Assembly: GCF_022458865.1 (NCBI RefSeq)
Contig: NZ_JAJNMU010000025.1
Span: 62,001-126,000, forward strand
Direction: 5' to 3'
Length of the DNA: 64,000 bases
Source: Paenibacillus periandrae
GTDB lineage: Bacteria; Bacillota; Bacilli; Paenibacillales; NBRC-103111
Notes under the pieces: model-generated
The model's database searches: none
Told to the model about the DNA's origin: nothing
The model's input: the letters and a program-made list of their open reading frames with translations, nothing else
Translations under genes and position numbers: made by a program
Shown: positions 24,092 to 32,535 of the stretch, one piece after another
Position numbering within the stretch: the stretch's first letter is position 1
How the letters are laid out: each line of letters opens with the position of its first letter

Positions 24092-25516
24092 TTATACAGT
24101 ATATTTTTCTGTTTGTGATAACGCTTTCTTTCTTTTCAAACTTTCCAATGCTTTATTTAACTCTGTAGGAGAAGGATTACTGATCCATTCTTCATACGTT
24201 AGGCCAAAATCCATTAATATCTGCTCCATTTTTTTTCTTTTAGGTAGCATTTCATTATTTAATATATAATCCATAGGATCCTCTTTACCATTCAATTTAG
24301 TCTGAACCCAACAATCAAGCTCCTCTGAAAAAATTCTAGTTAATTCGGGTAATTTCTCCGCGATATTATGCTCCTCATTTGGGTCTTCAATGAGATCATA
24401 CAGTTCAATTTCCGGTCTTGAGAATATTCCTGAAGATTTAGTTTTCATAAACTTATATTCGTTAGTTCTAATTCCTCTACTCGCCTGGTGAGCACATTCA
24501 CTGAGATAAATTTTTGTATGTGCTTCTGATGCGTGCCCATTTATTACTGGCCAAAGACTTTTCCCATCTAGATCGTTTGGTACATCCAAATTAGCATCCT
24601 GTAATATTGTTGGCATAATATCAGCTTGTTGAACCATTCCTTTAATTGTCTGACCAGCCTTAATCTTACTTGGATACCTCATTATCATAGGAACACGGAC
24701 AGTATTATCATATAGCCCACAATGATCCCAATAGATGCCATGCTCTAGTAGGCTTTCACCATGGTCACCCAAAATAATGAGGAATACGTCGTCCTTTATT
24801 CCTAATTCACTTAAATTGGAGTCAAGCTCTTTTAATAAATCATCTAGATAGCGTATCTCCGAATCATATAAGGCATTAACATAATTTGAATCGGTCACTT
24901 CACCAAGAAAATCATAATGATTGAGTTTCTGATTAGGATAGGAAGTATGACTATAAGCTTTATCCATACTTCTATTTGACTTATCAAATGGATCTAATTT
25001 TGTGTCGTAGAATAGAGGCAAATATTCTTTAGGTGGCAAATAAGGAGTATGAGGATCCCAATAATGTAAAAACAAAAAGAAGTCATCCTGTGCATGATCA
25101 CGCAACCAAGGTATTGCGAAATCGTTTATCGTCCGTCCATCAATCCATCTGTTTTCTCCCGTTGTATTCATATAATATTTAAATCCTCGTGCAAACCATT
25201 CTTGTAGGTGATAAAGATTATCCACCGCTGCCGTGGTTATTCCTTTTTTCCTTAACATAGATGGCAACCATTTAATATTTTTTTGTAAATAATTTGATTT
25301 TGATCCATGGGCTATAACACCTGTAGACAAACCGACTTTTCCGGTGAACAAATCTGTATGTGCAACCTCCGTAGGAATATCGGCGGCAAAGGCTTTATCA
25401 AAAATTACTCCTTCCTTAGCAATTTGATCAATGTATGGACTTGTAGGTAAGTGATAACCATAACAACCAAGTCTATCTGCACGCAAAGTATCAAGTGTTA
25501 TTAAGATAATTTTCAT
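24092..25516 (-). CDS. sulfatase-fold (alkaline phosphatase superfamily) hydrolase with Thr at the nucleophile site
   Basis: A 474-residue member of the sulfatase/alkaline phosphatase superfamily. Metal ligands appear as LITLDTLRADRLG (8-18) and ILGDHGESLLEHG (about 250), with HYWDPHTPY near 150 and HCGLYDNTVRVPMI near 265. The formylglycine position, normally C/S-x-P-S-R before L-TG, reads TEVAHTDLFTG, so the nucleophile would be threonine. Threonine is used by phosphotransferases and phosphodiesterases of this fold, so a phosphate substrate is more likely than a sulfate ester. There is no signal peptide; it acts in the cytoplasm. The ATG follows AAGGTAGG. Confidence 0.82.
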   Translation of the reverse strand: MKIILITLDTLRADRLGCYGYHLPTSPYIDQIAKEGVIFDKAFAADIPTEVAHTDLFTGKVGLSTGVIAHGSKSNYLQKNIKWLPSMLRKKGITTAAVDNLYHLQEWFARGFKYYMNTTGENRWIDGRTINDFAIPWLRDHAQDDFFLFLHYWDPHTPYLPPKEYLPLFYDTKLDPFDKSNRSMDKAYSHTSYPNQKLNHYDFLGEVTDSNYVNALYDSEIRYLDDLLKELDSNLSELGIKDDVFLIILGDHGESLLEHGIYWDHCGLYDNTVRVPMIMRYPSKIKAGQTIKGMVQQADIMPTILQDANLDVPNDLDGKSLWPVINGHASEAHTKIYLSECAHQASRGIRTNEYKFMKTKSSGIFSRPEIELYDLIEDPNEEHNIAEKLPELTRIFSEELDCWVQTKLNGKEDPMDYILNNEMLPKRKKMEQILMDFGLTYEEWISNPSPTELNKALESLKRKKALSQTEKYTV

Positions 25517-25607
25517 TATTAGATAACCTACCTTAGATTAATTTGTATTTTGAAAAATAAACAATCGTTACACTACTATTAGACACACCGAATTGTGAAA
25601 TAATCGA

Positions 25608-27026
25608 TTATTTGATTTTCATGTAATAAGAACCATTTCTTGTAACATTATGTTTCATTAAAGCATTCACAAAATCTTCATCAGTTACAGGTAAACGATC
25701 GATTGAAACCAAAATATCAGTCAGTTCATCTAATTCATGGGTATATGGATACCCGCATTTTTCCATTACACTACAATAAAAGAGTAGTTGACCTTTGTGG
25801 CGTTCATCCTCGTCTCTTTTAATAAGTATTGATAACTTTGATTTATCCGCCCTCTGAAGAACAGTTAGGCAAACGTCCTTAAACAAAAGTTTATTGGGCT
25901 CAATATCAAGGCTTTTAATATATGATTCCAATTGATAGTAAGCAGGTCTATAGTCGTAGTAATTATTAATAACTCCCTTGTAGCCCCAACTCAATGGGAC
26001 AGGAACAATATCAAACAAGGTTGATCGCGTTTCAATGATTTCATATCCTAAAAAATCGGGCGCTTCCACCGCCAACTTCTTAGCAATACCTGTTCCTCTA
26101 AATTCCGGATGTACAACAATACGATGCATGGATATCATCTTTGAATTAATCAGTTTGAAATAGGGATGAAGTATTTCTCTTCTTGAAGATAGCGGTGGTA
26201 TCATTATTATAATTCCAACAGGAATATCTTCACTAATTGCTAACACAGTCTTAGCATTATCCATACGACCATCAATATGAAGATAATGGTACTTTCTAAA
26301 TTGTTCGTATTTATCAGGGGTACTGACTAATAATTCAATTTCTGGCGTATTAAAAATGTTAGCTTGCAGTTTATTGGGATATTGAATTTCAACCTGATTA
26401 TCGTAGCCTACGGCTATTTCAACATCAGCACCAAAAGCTTTTGCGACATCTGGGTTATTACAGCAAACAAATAAACATTGGTTTTTTTTTCTCATTTGTT
26501 TAGAAAACGTTCTAGCAACTGCCTTCGCTGTTGAGGGATCTAATTTGGAAGCAAATTCATCAATAAATAAATTCTCTTCGCTGTTTTTGTCGAGTTCTAG
26601 TGCGAGTTGCATTCGGAACTTTTGTCCTTCCGAAAGCTGTGAATAGGTTCGTAAAAACAAATTCCCTTCTCCCAACCCCGAGTGTGTTAGTATTCGAATG
26701 GCTTCTTTCGCATCTTCTCCTACCATTTCAATTAAATAATCATTTTGTTTTTCAACCACATCAATAAATCGTCCGCCAATAATTTGTTTGATTTGATTTA
26801 TGATCGATGATTTACCTGCACCACTTGGACCGTAAATAACGTTAATTCTGCCAACCCGAAAGTTAAATCCCGAGCTTACTAAAATAACTGAATTTGCAGG
26901 TGCATCATCAGCAAGATAATTAAATGTATTAACCACCATATTCACTCTATCAGTTGAAGCTAGGTTATCTTTTTGATAGAAAATACTTGGAATGTCGATT
27001 TGGTCTCCAATATTGGTCATATGCAT
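25608..27026 (-). CDS. ABC-type ATPase fused to a GNAT acetyltransferase domain
   Basis: A 472-residue fusion. The N-terminal ABC ATPase has Walker A GPSGAGKSS (66-74), signature LSEGQ (131-135) and Walker B NLFIDE (152-157). It has no membrane segments, so it is not a transporter. The C-terminal half carries a GNAT fold with MHRIVVHPEFRGTGIAKKLA near 300-320, the acetyl-CoA-binding V-P-x-x-R-G-x-G. It is a soluble enzyme that may couple ATP-driven conformational change to acyl transfer. It sits between the radical SAM gene and the sulfatase-fold gene. The architecture is uncommon; the substrate is unknown. Confidence 0.8.
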   Translation of the reverse strand: MHMTNIGDQIDIPSIFYQKDNLASTDRVNMVVNTFNYLADDAPANSVILVSSGFNFRVGRINVIYGPSGAGKSSIINQIKQIIGGRFIDVVEKQNDYLIEMVGEDAKEAIRILTHSGLGEGNLFLRTYSQLSEGQKFRMQLALELDKNSEENLFIDEFASKLDPSTAKAVARTFSKQMRKKNQCLFVCCNNPDVAKAFGADVEIAVGYDNQVEIQYPNKLQANIFNTPEIELLVSTPDKYEQFRKYHYLHIDGRMDNAKTVLAISEDIPVGIIIMIPPLSSRREILHPYFKLINSKMISMHRIVVHPEFRGTGIAKKLAVEAPDFLGYEIIETRSTLFDIVPVPLSWGYKGVINNYYDYRPAYYQLESYIKSLDIEPNKLLFKDVCLTVLQRADKSKLSILIKRDEDERHKGQLLFYCSVMEKCGYPYTHELDELTDILVSIDRLPVTDEDFVNALMKHNVTRNGSYYMKIK

Positions 27027-27130
27027 AATATTCCAACCCCTATTTTTCAGTCTCTTAGATTACTATGTTAATTTTATTTTTTAGTATCGTACAATTGTGT
27101 AATTTTTATTATCTTTAAGCTATAACAAAT

Positions 27131-28219
27131 TCATTTTTGATTATTCCAATCCGCATACTCCTTTTTATTATTTATATCTTTAACAATTCCTCGTCGAGCC
27201 GTTCCTTTTCTCCCTAAAGCATCAATCAATTCAGAGATCGATCTATGACTTTTACGATGTATACAACTTGAACAATGGATTTCTTTATGGTCAGAAACTT
27301 GTATTTTTCCCATAACAATTTTTCTAGCATCTTTCATTTTCGGATTATTCCAAACTTTTTTAAATCCATCATTAAACACATTTCCCATCCTATGATCATC
27401 CCCATATACATAACTACAAGTGAACATATCACCATTACCGTTAATAACTGGAGAATTCCAAAGTTCTAAACATCTATCAATATATGGTTTATCACTCACA
27501 TCATTATGATCAGCTTTTCGATACAAAGGATTTTCAGGATACCATTTATCCTTATCCTCTTGACTAAGTTCATCAAGCGATAGCGCCTTAACACGAAAGC
27601 GCATACCTAAATCTTTAGCCATTTTTCTTGCTTCTTCAACTTCACTCTCATTTTGTTTCATTAATATGTATTGCCAAACCAAAATAGGATACTTACTATT
27701 GTACTTTTGTTTCATTTCATTTATCCTTTTGATCCCTTCAATAACTTTATTGAGGTCCCCCTTTTGACGGTATTTCTCATACGTTTCTTGGGTAGCTCCA
27801 TCTAAACCAATAGATATCTTATACAAACCGCTTTGTACAATAGATTCGATTATTTCATCATTATAGTAATTTAAATTGCTGCTAATATGAGTACGTATTC
27901 CTTTTTTCGTTGCATGATGAATACATTTAAAGAGATCAGGATTTAGCAGAGGCTCTCCCCAATTATAGAAGGTAATTTTGTATAAATAATCCCCAATCTC
28001 ATCCATTAATTTTATGTAATCCGAGAATTTTAAAAAAGCTGGCTTAATCTTCTTTAATCGTTGGCCGGTTGGACATAAGGGACAACTCAATTGACAAGTA
28101 TTAGCGGAATCTATACAAATACGTGTTGGATAACCCACAACATTAGAATTTCTTAAAACATATGATTGGATGTCATTTAAATACTTGTTAAGAATACGTT
28201 TAATTTTCACTTTGTTCAC
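27131..28219 (-). CDS. radical SAM/SPASM protein
   Basis: A 362-residue radical SAM enzyme. The cluster motif is CQLSCPLC (C42, C46, C49) instead of plain CxxxCxxC with aromatic residues; GEP (WGEPLLNPDLF) follows near 89 and DGATQETYEKYR near 140. The C-terminal SPASM domain has RCLELWNSPVINGNGDMFTC and HCSSCIHRK, ligands for further iron-sulfur clusters. SPASM enzymes modify peptides or small molecules by radical chemistry. The start is GTG and overlaps the end of the HprK-like gene by 20 bases. A second radical SAM enzyme lies at 37566. Confidence 0.9.
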   Translation of the reverse strand: MNKVKIKRILNKYLNDIQSYVLRNSNVVGYPTRICIDSANTCQLSCPLCPTGQRLKKIKPAFLKFSDYIKLMDEIGDYLYKITFYNWGEPLLNPDLFKCIHHATKKGIRTHISSNLNYYNDEIIESIVQSGLYKISIGLDGATQETYEKYRQKGDLNKVIEGIKRINEMKQKYNSKYPILVWQYILMKQNESEVEEARKMAKDLGMRFRVKALSLDELSQEDKDKWYPENPLYRKADHNDVSDKPYIDRCLELWNSPVINGNGDMFTCSYVYGDDHRMGNVFNDGFKKVWNNPKMKDARKIVMGKIQVSDHKEIHCSSCIHRKSHRSISELIDALGRKGTARRGIVKDINNKKEYADWNNQK

Positions 28220-29246
28220 ATCCCGTTATATTTTTTTCGAGTAAATGGACAAATTCACATAAATCTCCTCGTCCAGTTAATCTATAAAAATTCACCTTTT
28301 TCAAATCCTCACCTACTAAAGTTAATGAATTAGTGTTGTTATCTTTTAAAGCAATTGATAATATTCCCTCTTCTGAAGGATCGATTGTGTTAAGCATTAA
28401 TTCATCAAATGAATTGTCTGTCATTTTTTTGAGAGAATACCCAACTTGCTTTTCATCATACTTGATGAATATTCCGACGTCGAACAAACTATAAGAAATT
28501 GATTTTATTTTTAGGCAGTGAATTAAATTCGATGGTGACATGCGAATCTTATTTTTCTGAAAATAATCTTGATTTTCTTTATATTTATCGTAGTACTTTG
28601 TTAAATTCAAACGAGCTTCATCATTGGGTAAAAACGAAAGGACGTCTATACTGGGTCTATATGTGCTAATCCAACCCGCACAAAATAATCTTCCTTCTTT
28701 TTTCCAAACTAATGTTCGGTCAGCACTTATGAAACTGGCTTTTAGTGTGTGCATTAAATAGTGCTGAATCGTTGTCTTCCCCGCACCCTTTTCTCCCATT
28801 ATAATTATAGTTTTGTTATTATAGCGTACACTACAACTATGAAGTAGACACCCCCCCTGATCTATCACATGAAGATAACATAGATGTTTTATAACTGAAT
28901 AGCAGTCTTCAAGTAATTTCATATTTACTTGATAGTCTGTATATATTATTCTAGCTGTTCTATACTTGAAATTAACAATTGTAACGTTGTTACTTTCTTC
29001 ATTGCAATACATTATTTCTTGAGCATCATTTAGAATCCTGTACGAGCTCAAATCAAACTCTGATTGATGAAGATAAAAAACTTCCCATTTATCTTTCAAG
29101 TCTCCATTCGTGGTTTCATTAAGATGTGGACTTAGAAATTTATTGACTTCAATGAATAAAAAAATGTTAGAACAATAAATATAAAAAGTAGTCTCTTCAA
29201 AACGATATATTTTTCGTAACGTGGATGAGTTTAGACTATTTGTCAT
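28200..29246 (-). CDS. HPr kinase-like (HprK C-terminal domain) protein
   Basis: A 348-residue protein with the HprK-type P-loop MGEKGAGKTT at 150-159, preceded by LLHSCSVRYNNKTIII, the characteristic strand-turn-strand before the loop. It lacks the HprK N-terminal domain and the K4 loop typical of true HPr kinase. Relatives in lasso peptide and other natural-product clusters phosphorylate serine in a substrate peptide or small molecule. Residues 1-110 are a separate unknown domain. The ATG overlaps the preceding gene's TGA (ATGA), showing coupling to the PPDK-like gene. Confidence 0.78.
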   Translation of the reverse strand: MTNSLNSSTLRKIYRFEETTFYIYCSNIFLFIEVNKFLSPHLNETTNGDLKDKWEVFYLHQSEFDLSSYRILNDAQEIMYCNEESNNVTIVNFKYRTARIIYTDYQVNMKLLEDCYSVIKHLCYLHVIDQGGCLLHSCSVRYNNKTIIIMGEKGAGKTTIQHYLMHTLKASFISADRTLVWKKEGRLFCAGWISTYRPSIDVLSFLPNDEARLNLTKYYDKYKENQDYFQKNKIRMSPSNLIHCLKIKSISYSLFDVGIFIKYDEKQVGYSLKKMTDNSFDELMLNTIDPSEEGILSIALKDNNTNSLTLVGEDLKKVNFYRLTGRGDLCEFVHLLEKNITGCEQSEN

Positions 29247-30019
29247 AGTAAACCTCTAGGTTCGAATATCCCTGGAAAGTAAACTCTGTTTCTTTTGCTT
29301 AACTGAGTGAAAAACAGATTGGAATCTTCAATAACAAACTCAACGAAACGAATATCTTTATAGTGGTTTTCTATTGTTTCCAACTTATCTTTTAACTCGC
29401 AGTATACGGTAGGCATTAATAATTTTAATTCTGATATATCTTTCCAATATTCATCAGCTATATTATTCACTTCTATACCCTGCTTATTCACCATAAATTG
29501 ACAATAATCTACCTTATCACCATTATAAGGATTTCTTGTGTATGCCGTTCCATAGCCAGATCTGTGATTACGGTTACCATAAACCATTGTTTGTATGATA
29601 ATTGAGAAATCTATTCCCTTATCTTGAATATTTTCCAAATTATTAAACGCTGAATAAAACATCATTAAGATTTCTAGGACCTGGTTAAAAGTGGGAAGTT
29701 CTATTAGGTTTTCGATTACACACTGCTTTTTAGAAACTAACATCAAATTTTCCAATTGTATCTTATACAGATGATAATTCTCTGCATAATTCTCTGAGTT
29801 TTCCGTCTGGAATTTTTTTTTCAAACCTACGTTGATCAAACTAGAGGGCAATACTTTGTGACTGTTTTTATCCCCACACCGTATAGCAAAAAGTGTTGAG
29901 TCCCCACTTTGTTCAAGAAATTTTTTTAGATTTAAACAAGTCTCATCTGGTAAGTGATTGTATTTTAAATAATAAAATAAATTATATTCTGTGAGGATTA
30001 GTGCGTTAGGCACTCTCAA
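29243..30019 (-). CDS. PPDK/PEP synthase-like ATP-grasp domain protein (N-terminus probably upstream)
   Basis: Matches the nucleotide-binding domain of pyruvate phosphate dikinase: GYGTAYTRNPYNGDK, FMVNKQGIEV, LLMPTVYCELKDKLETIENHYKDIRFVEFVIEDSNLFFTQLSKR, equivalent to GTAFTRNP, NAQGE and LE-HYKD---EFTIE--LYLLQTR. The catalytic His and PEP domains are absent, so it is a stand-alone ATP-grasp kinase or ligase. The TTG start has AAGG upstream, but the frame continues further 5' as DSKAYNLIECKRLNLRVPNA, like the KGANLAEMTRLGLPVPPGF start of PPDK. Translation may therefore begin near 30127, perhaps at a CTG after GGTGG, and the listed start may be 36 codons short. Confidence 0.7.
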   Translation of the reverse strand: MRVPNALILTEYNLFYYLKYNHLPDETCLNLKKFLEQSGDSTLFAIRCGDKNSHKVLPSSLINVGLKKKFQTENSENYAENYHLYKIQLENLMLVSKKQCVIENLIELPTFNQVLEILMMFYSAFNNLENIQDKGIDFSIIIQTMVYGNRNHRSGYGTAYTRNPYNGDKVDYCQFMVNKQGIEVNNIADEYWKDISELKLLMPTVYCELKDKLETIENHYKDIRFVEFVIEDSNLFFTQLSKRNRVYFPGIFEPRGLL

Positions 30020-30128
30020 ATTTAACCTTTTACATTCTATTAAATTATAAGCTTTGCTATCTTCTCGTATTTCTCTTATTTGTTCACTTAAGTTTATGGT
30101 ATTTAATTCGTAAGTTAGCTTATGCAGT

Positions 30129-30902
30129 TCAACTCACCACCCAATTTTCAATAATCTCAATAGCAATTTGTAAACTTTTCTTATCAACATCATTTTGGGG
30201 AACATATTCTACAAGATCGAACGCAATAACATTTAATTGAAAGAGTTTTTTCAGAATATTCAACAACTCATTCTTGCTCAAACCACCAGGCACAGGGAAA
30301 TTAACTCCAGGACATATACTCGGGTCTAACACATCAATATCAATTGATACATAGCAAGGCTTATTCCCCAATCTTTTAAAAAAATCCTCTAAGCCATCAT
30401 GATGTAAAAACGAGAAAGCTGGATAGACCATCTCATCGATGTCACTTAATTTTATGGGGTCGTAGCGGATACCTATATGAAAAATCTCTGGTTTTATATT
30501 TTTAGTCAGTTCTCGTACAAATGTTCCTTGGTTAATCCAACCATCGTATAACCGACTCGAATCCGAATGGGCATCCAATATAACAAGTACAGGTGGTTCA
30601 TTAAAATTAGACGCACAAATACGATATAAGTAATAGGTAATACTATGATCCCCTGATATGAACATAATCGAATCATTCTTTTGTATAAGCTTCTGTATAA
30701 TGGGGCTTATTTCCACGAGCTGTTGATAAACATCTGCTGTCTCACTTTTATTTGAAAGCAATACCTTATTTTTCATATAATATAAATTATCAATATTTTT
30801 ATTTGCTTGTATTTGTAAAAAAATTTTATTTACACCTTCGTTGGCACCTACTATATCAGCTCCCGCATCGAAAGGGATTAAAAATAAATTTTTCCTGCGC
30901 AA
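30129..30902 (-). CDS. ureohydrolase (arginase/agmatinase family)
   Basis: A 257-residue manganese hydrolase that normally cleaves a guanidino group to urea and an amine. The metal motifs are present: SGDHS (83-87), ILDAHSDSS (108-116) and SIDIDVLDPS (186-195), plus PGVNFPVPGGLS. The second motif has Ser where DAHAD/DAHTD is usual, with metal Asp residues kept. Within this cluster it may remove urea from a guanidino-bearing intermediate or make an amine building block. The TTG start overlaps the upstream gene by 47 bases. It is followed by the PPDK-like gene. Confidence 0.88.
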   Translation of the reverse strand: MRRKNLFLIPFDAGADIVGANEGVNKIFLQIQANKNIDNLYYMKNKVLLSNKSETADVYQQLVEISPIIQKLIQKNDSIMFISGDHSITYYLYRICASNFNEPPVLVILDAHSDSSRLYDGWINQGTFVRELTKNIKPEIFHIGIRYDPIKLSDIDEMVYPAFSFLHHDGLEDFFKRLGNKPCYVSIDIDVLDPSICPGVNFPVPGGLSKNELLNILKKLFQLNVIAFDLVEYVPQNDVDKKSLQIAIEIIENWVVS

Positions 30903-31464
30903 AATTATTCAACACTCCCTTTAAAATTTGAATGATTGCTTCTGACAACATTGGGTCGTAGACGCAGGATGAGATGTTATTAATAATTATTGTGTTGCAA
31001 CGGTATAATTCTAAACTATAGATAAGAAATGTTATTAAACGTAAATTCAAAATCACTTGCGGACTCCAATTAAGAACTATTTGCTCATAATTCCCAACAT
31101 CCTTATAAATCTCATTAATATGGTGGATTTGGTCGTAACTATCCGCAATCTTATCGATATTAATTTGTCCTATCTTATTTGTCAGACTAATCTGTGAATC
31201 GGATGCTTCTATTATGCAGCTATTTCTTTGGTTATCTTGTTGACCTTGTGAAGCAAGAAGAAATATTCGTTTTTTGTAAAAGGATAACTGATTATGTTTC
31301 TCTAATTGCACGATAGGGATTGTCCTTGAAATTAGTTCCTGTAATGTCTTATAAACCACTTCTGATTTGTAAATCTTTAAGTGTGAAGCAACGTAATTCA
31401 CTATTAATTCTATTGAAGGATTAATTTCGAAATACAAGTAAATAGATGGCCAATCTTTATTCAT
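30856..31464 (-). CDS. unknown cluster protein (202 aa)
   Basis: Not recognised. It is a soluble protein with one cysteine-poor central region and a hydrophobic helical C-terminal half (VILNLRLITFLIYSLELYRCNTIIINN). No motif for nucleotide, metal or cofactor binding is visible. Its ATG overlaps the stop of the 354-residue unknown gene (ATGA), and its end overlaps the ureohydrolase start by 47 bases, so the three are made together. It could be a small subunit or partner of the 354-residue protein. Confidence 0.6.
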   Translation of the reverse strand: MNKDWPSIYLYFEINPSIELIVNYVASHLKIYKSEVVYKTLQELISRTIPIVQLEKHNQLSFYKKRIFLLASQGQQDNQRNSCIIEASDSQISLTNKIGQINIDKIADSYDQIHHINEIYKDVGNYEQIVLNWSPQVILNLRLITFLIYSLELYRCNTIIINNISSCVYDPMLSEAIIQILKGVLNNFAQEKFIFNPFRCGS

Positions 31465-32486
31465 AATACTAATTCTCTTATATTATTAAGACTATAAATA
31501 ACTTGTTCAACATAATCTAACTCCGATGGATATAGGTTTTCGGGAAATATGTTCGAGTAATAAGACTTTACACCTTCACTTGATCGGTTTAGATTTTTCA
31601 AGATGTATGCATCCTCGGTCTCTAGTCGAATTTGGTGTCGGGGATAACTTTGATTCATTTCATATCCATTTAATCCAGGTGTGCTGATGTAAGCAAGGTG
31701 ACTAATTTCGCTGTTTGTTTTGAATACTGCACGATGCAACTCACTTGCTCTATAAGATGTTTTTATTTGTGTACAATTTTCAACCACTAAAACATCAACA
31801 TCTTCTCTTAAATCTAGTATTTTATTTATAGTGACTGGCAAATAACTGATAATATTTCTTTTATAGACTTCTAATAGAAGCTTTTCAAATTCGTTACCCA
31901 TTGGATGTGAACCTGTATTGTTTATTGAATACAAACCATATAAAATCTCCTCTGTTAAATGCCTATTCACCTCGTCCAATGATAGTATATTAGTTATTAT
32001 TTCATCTATCCTAGGTTCCGCTGTAGATATTATTGATACCTCTTTGTCAGACATCCCAAGCAATGACATTATATGCTTAGTTAATAGGGTCAATTTTTCG
32101 AAAAGGGTATTCCAACTATCTACTGCCGAATGATAATGATCTATCGCTATTTGTTGATCTACTGACTCTTTTATTTGAAAATAAATCAGGCACTTTGACC
32201 CCATTTGTTTGGCAGTGAGAAGTGGGTAAATAATATCAACTATGTCCTGTATATTTATCTTGCTAATATTAGCTTGGCAATAACAAATACACGGCCCTCC
32301 GATAATTATACAGTTTTTATCTATATCGTTTTCCTTCTGCTCTGTTACTCCAACTGCTATCCCAGAGAGGACAATACTTAGATCTTTATATATTAACGAC
32401 TGCCGTGGATCAGCTAATTGATATAATGCAAATAGCTCTTCCTTGGTTATATTATGTATGCGGTGCAATAAACTATCATCATTCAT
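31461..32486 (-). CDS. unknown cluster protein (about 341 aa)
   Basis: Not recognised. Visible features are CIIIGGPCICYCQANI near residue 60, a long middle helix region, LSDKEVSIISTAEP-like strand, and a C-terminal segment with DVDVLVVENCTQIKTSYRAS followed by HLAYISTPGLNGYEMNQS. The alternating strands and helices suggest a Rossmann-like fold. The ATG follows AGGTTTTCATA; an upstream TTG (32525) is an alternative start. It forms a coupled unit with the next small unknown gene and the ureohydrolase. It is the best candidate in the cluster for a new enzyme family. Confidence 0.6.
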   Translation of the reverse strand: MNDDSLLHRIHNITKEELFALYQLADPRQSLIYKDLSIVLSGIAVGVTEQKENDIDKNCIIIGGPCICYCQANISKINIQDIVDIIYPLLTAKQMGSKCLIYFQIKESVDQQIAIDHYHSAVDSWNTLFEKLTLLTKHIMSLLGMSDKEVSIISTAEPRIDEIITNILSLDEVNRHLTEEILYGLYSINNTGSHPMGNEFEKLLLEVYKRNIISYLPVTINKILDLREDVDVLVVENCTQIKTSYRASELHRAVFKTNSEISHLAYISTPGLNGYEMNQSYPRHQIRLETEDAYILKNLNRSSEGVKSYYSNIFPENLYPSELDYVEQVIYSLNNIRELVL

Positions 32487-32535
32487 ATTATGAAAACCTA
32501 CTTTCTGTGTTATCTGTCGCTGCAACCTAATTTAT

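Noticed and set aside
28200..29246. Calling the HprK-like protein a true HPr kinase of carbon catabolite control.
   Set aside because: The N-terminal HprK domain and K4-loop signature are missing, and the setting is biosynthetic.
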